A stretch of DNA of 64,000 nt, taken from the NCBI GenBank assembly GCA_016787605.1, contig JAEUUE010000075.1, positions 1-64,000 on the forward strand, in the 5' to 3' direction. This document shows positions 61,036 through 64,000 of this stretch, piece after piece. Positions within the stretch are counted from its first letter, which is position 1; each line of letters starts with the position of its first letter. The notes beneath the pieces are model-generated. The model was not told the origin of the DNA. It made no database searches and saw only the letters and a list, made by a program, of their open reading frames with translations. The position numbers were made by a program, and so were the translations under genes. Source of the stretch: Cyclobacteriaceae bacterium. Its GTDB lineage: Bacteria > Bacteroidota > Bacteroidia > Cytophagales > Cyclobacteriaceae.

Positions 61036-64000
61036 CTATTCTTCTTTTGAGGTGTTGTTTTCGACGATGTAGTACAGGCAAGGCAAAACCACGAGAGTAA
61101 GCAGAGTGGCCGTGGCCAATCCGCCGATGACGACAGTGGCGAGCGGCCGCTGCACTTCCGCGCCTTCTCCCTGAGACAGGGCCATAGGCAAGAAACCCAG
61201 GGAGGCGACTGCCGCAGTGATGAGTACCGGACGAAGACGTGTCGTGGTACCCTTGATCAGCAAGGTCATGAGATCTGTTTCTCCCTCTTGTTTCAGGTGA
61301 TTGAATTCAGCAATGAGCACGATCCCATTGAGCACCGCCACGCCAAAGAGGGCGATGAATCCGACCCCTGCGGAAACGCTGAATGGCATCTGGCGCATCC
61401 AAAGGGCAATGATTCCGCCGATGGCCGACAGGGGGATCGCCGTGTAAATGATCAGCCCCTGCTTGATGGACTGGAAGGTGAAGAAGAGCAACACAAAGAT
61501 GAGAAGCAGCGCGGCGGGGACGGCCACCATCAATCGCGCGCGAGCTTCTTCCAGGTTTTTGAAGGCCCCTCCGTAGGTAGGATAATACCCCGGAAGAAAG
61601 TGGATTTCTCGGCCTATTTTGGCCTGCACCTCATCTACGATACTCTGAATATCGCGGCCCCGGACATTGAAGCCGATCGTAATGCGGCGTTTGGCATCGT
61701 CGCGCTGAATCTGGTTGGGACCAACCTGCAGCTTGACATCGGCCACCTGGAAGAGCGGAACCTGCTTGCCATCGGGAGCGGTGATGAAGAGTTCACGCAG
61801 GTCATCAATCGTTTTTCGTTGCTCCTTTTCCAACCGGACAACGAGATCAAACCGGCGCTCGTTTTCATAGACTACACCGGCGCTCTGACCGGCGAAGGCC
61901 ATGTTGATCGCCTGGTTGACGGTGGCCACGTCGAGTCCATAGGGAGCCAGCTGATCACGTTTGATGTGAACGAGAATCTGGGGCAAACCGGTGACCTTTT
62001 CCACATAGAGGTCCTTCGCTCCCTCCACAGTACTCACAATTTTTCCAATCTTATTGGCATAGCTTGTGAGCTGTTCGAGGTTTTCCCCATAGACTTTGAT
62101 CACGATATCCTGGCGGGCACCCGTCATGAGTTCGTTGAATCGCATCTGGATAGGTTGTTGGAATCCGAAACTCACGCCGGCCAGCACACTCAGCTTTTCT
62201 GCCATCCGTTCCGCCAACTCATCTCGGCTATTGGCCTTCTTCCATTCATGCTTGTCCTTGAGAACGATAATCATGTCAGACGCTTCCAATGGCATGGGGT
62301 CGATGGGAATTTCAGAGGACCCGATTTTGCCGATGACTTCGCGCACCTCGTCCGGGAATTCCGCGAGGATAATGGCACTCGCCTGGGAGACTGTTTCCAC
62401 GGATTCGGAGAGGCTGCTCCCGGTAAGAATGCGGGTTTCGACCGCAAAATCCCCTTCATCCAACGTAGGAATGAATTCCGCCCCGAGGGTAAAGAAAAGG
62501 GCCAGGCTAGCCAGGAAAAGCAGGGTGGCCACGATGACCACTTTAACCCGATGATGTAAGGCATAGCGTATGACAGGATCATAGCTGAGGTGGATGAAGC
62601 GAATGATGCGGTCGGAGATGTTCAGATCATGGCGGATCTTTTTTCCCAGGAAGGCGGCGCTCATCATGGGCACATAGGTGAGCGACAGCAGGAAGGCGCC
62701 AAGAATGGCAAACGCTACCGTCTGGGCCATGGGGCGGAACATCTTTCCTTCCACACCGACCAGGGTAAGGATGGGAAGGTACACGATAAGAATGATCATC
62801 TCGCCAAAGGCCGCACTGTTCATGATCTTACTGGCCGACTGGAATACTTCTTTGTCCATCTCTTTCTGGCTGAGGACAGATCCCAGGCGTCGCACACCGA
62901 GGTAATGCATGGTGGCCTCCACAATAATTACGGCCCCGTCCACAATGAGACCAAAGTCGATGGCCCCCAGGCTCATCAGGTTTCCGGAAACACCGAATTG
63001 ATTCATCATGCCGATGGCAAAGAGCATCGACAAGGGAATCACACTGGATACAATCAGGCCGGCGCGCAGATTGCCCAAAAGTATGACGAGGATGAAAATG
63101 ACAATCAAGGCTCCCTCCGCGAGGTTGCGGGTGACCGTACTGATGGCTTTATTCACCAATTTGGTCCGGTCCAGGAAGGGATCAATCGTCACGCCTTCCG
63201 GGAGATTGCTCTTGATGTGTTCGATTCGGTCCTTGACATTTTTGATTACCTCGGAGGAGTTAGCTCCTTTCAGCATCATCACCACGGCGCCTGTCACTTC
63301 GCCGTCGGTGTTGCGTGTCATGGCCCCATAGCGAATGGCGTGGCCCATCTGAATCACGGCCACATCGCGAAGGAAAACCGGGGTGCCGGATGCGGTGACC
63401 TTCAGAACAATCATTTCCAGGTCGCGGAGGCTTCCCACCAAGCCTTCCGACCGAATGAAATAGGCGTTGGGTTTCTTGTCAATGTAAGCGCCACCCGTGT
63501 TCTGGTTGTTTTTTTCCAGGGCGACGAAAATGTCGGTGACGCTCAGGCCAAAGCTCAGCAGCTTGTCGGAGTTGATGGCGATTTCATATTGTTTGAGGTA
63601 GCCGCCATAGCTGCTCACATCCGCCACCCCGGGCGTGCCCAGCAATTGCCGACGGACGATCCAATCCTGGATGGTCCGAAGTTCCATTGATGTGTACTTG
63701 TCTTCATAACCTGGAAGAGGATGAATGACATACTGATAGATTTCTCCCAGGCCGGTGGTGATGGGCGCCAGTTTGGGTTCCCCAACGCCCGGAGGGATCT
63801 GGTTTTGAATTTCGACCAGGCGCTCGTTCACCTGCTGGCGGGCCCAGTATACGTCGATGTCGTCTTCAAATACGATGGTCACCACAGACAATCCAAACCT
63901 GGAGAATGACCTGACCTCGTGGATACCAGGAATGGTAGCCACGTTCTGCTCCACGGGAAAAGTCACCAGGCGTTCGATATCGAGTGCGGACTGAGACGGG
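61036..64000 (-). CDS. czcA: Heavy-metal efflux RND transporter CzcA (5' end outside the window)
   Basis: At least 988 codons of an inner-membrane proton/metal antiporter are present; the reading frame is open to the right edge, so the N-terminus (about 50-60 residues, including TM1) lies outside. Family features: DFGLIVDGAVIIVEATMHYLG in TM4 (the heavy-metal RND signature DFGxxxDGxxxxxE), porter-domain segments (VERLVTFPVEQNVATIPGIHEVRS), KSNLPEGVTIDPFLDRTKLV, and the C-terminal TM10-12. GTG at 63966 is an internal Val, not a start. It is the first gene of the czcA-czcC-czcB-NicO operon. Confidence 0.93.
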   Translation of the reverse strand, partial: PSQSALDIERLVTFPVEQNVATIPGIHEVRSFSRFGLSVVTIVFEDDIDVYWARQQVNERLVEIQNQIPPGVGEPKLAPITTGLGEIYQYVIHPLPGYEDKYTSMELRTIQDWIVRRQLLGTPGVADVSSYGGYLKQYEIAINSDKLLSFGLSVTDIFVALEKNNQNTGGAYIDKKPNAYFIRSEGLVGSLRDLEMIVLKVTASGTPVFLRDVAVIQMGHAIRYGAMTRNTDGEVTGAVVMMLKGANSSEVIKNVKDRIEHIKSNLPEGVTIDPFLDRTKLVNKAISTVTRNLAEGALIVIFILVILLGNLRAGLIVSSVIPLSMLFAIGMMNQFGVSGNLMSLGAIDFGLIVDGAVIIVEATMHYLGVRRLGSVLSQKEMDKEVFQSASKIMNSAAFGEMIILIVYLPILTLVGVEGKMFRPMAQTVAFAILGAFLLSLTYVPMMSAAFLGKKIRHDLNISDRIIRFIHLSYDPVIRYALHHRVKVVIVATLLFLASLALFFTLGAEFIPTLDEGDFAVETRILTGSSLSESVETVSQASAIILAEFPDEVREVIGKIGSSEIPIDPMPLEASDMIIVLKDKHEWKKANSRDELAERMAEKLSVLAGVSFGFQQPIQMRFNELMTGARQDIVIKVYGENLEQLTSYANKIGKIVSTVEGAKDLYVEKVTGLPQILVHIKRDQLAPYGLDVATVNQAINMAFAGQSAGVVYENERRFDLVVRLEKEQRKTIDDLRELFITAPDGKQVPLFQVADVKLQVGPNQIQRDDAKRRITIGFNVRGRDIQSIVDEVQAKIGREIHFLPGYYPTYGGAFKNLEEARARLMVAVPAALLLIFVLLFFTFQSIKQGLIIYTAIPLSAIGGIIALWMRQMPFSVSAGVGFIALFGVAVLNGIVLIAEFNHLKQEGETDLMTLLIKGTTTRLRPVLITAAVASLGFLPMALSQGEGAEVQRPLATVVIGGLATATLLTLVVLPCLYYIVENNTSKEE

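Noticed and set aside
63964..63966. GTG at 63966 as the start of the RND transporter gene
   Set aside because: The reading frame continues upstream to the window edge with family-typical residues (LDIERLVTFPVEQ), so this is an internal valine.
1..64000. CRISPR arrays, rRNA genes, tRNA genes, transposases
   Set aside because: I looked for regular direct repeats with spacers, tRNA-like hairpins in the gaps and transposase motifs and found none.

Overview
The window looks like chromosomal DNA of a Bacteroidota bacterium, most likely of the Cytophagales type. The markers are a gliding/type IX secretion lipoprotein (GldJ), a DUF4175 coiled-coil protein, paired DUF3857 proteins, orphan MacB/FtsX-like permeases, many short N-terminal signal peptides ending in AQ, lipoproteins with relaxed lipoboxes, and a lack of clear Shine-Dalgarno sites. 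About 50 genes are packed tightly, most on the minus strand and often with 1-8 nt overlaps. I saw no rRNA, tRNA, CRISPR array, prophage or insertion sequence. The assignment to Cytophagales is an inference from gene content.

Layout. 0-13 kb holds a gene tail, a membrane-anchored serine hydrolase, an S9 peptidase flanked by palindromic repeats (with a remnant of a second S9 gene), a DUF2157-type membrane pair, two tandem M20 amidohydrolases, a Rieske protein and a TPR lipoprotein. 13.3-20 kb is an efflux operon resembling E. coli cecR-ybhGFSR: TetR regulator, TolC, HlyD-like adaptor, two ATPases (one fused protein in E. coli) and two ABC-2 permeases. 20-26 kb is a fatty-acid beta-oxidation operon in the Bacillus fadN-fadA-fadE order, led by a MarR regulator. 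26-32.5 kb has two orphan FtsX-like permeases around a membrane coiled-coil/HhH protein. 32.6-40 kb has two DUF3857/transglutaminase-like proteins, an amidohydrolase and a long TPR protein.

40-49 kb is the most interesting part. A 255-bp gap at about 40.0-40.27 kb carries two perfect DnaA boxes, two one-mismatch boxes, a DnaA-trio-like TTA tract and a 42-bp stretch that is 38/42 A+T. Between 42.67 and 44.71 kb lie three parS-like sites: two flank a hairpin between ybeY and mnmG, and one is inside a methyltransferase gene. Together they suggest that this window contains the chromosomal origin and its ParB-loading zone. Genes here are a lipoprotein, a methyltransferase, mnmG, ybeY, an RsbW-like ATPase and a DUF4175 protein, all on the minus strand.

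49-64 kb holds a carboxymuconolactone decarboxylase-like protein, comF, gldJ, mfd, a 64-aa membrane protein, a THUMP-like methyltransferase, an MFS transporter, and a CzcA-CzcC-CzcB heavy-metal efflux operon ending in a histidine-rich NicO/UreH-like membrane protein. The CzcA gene runs off the right edge.
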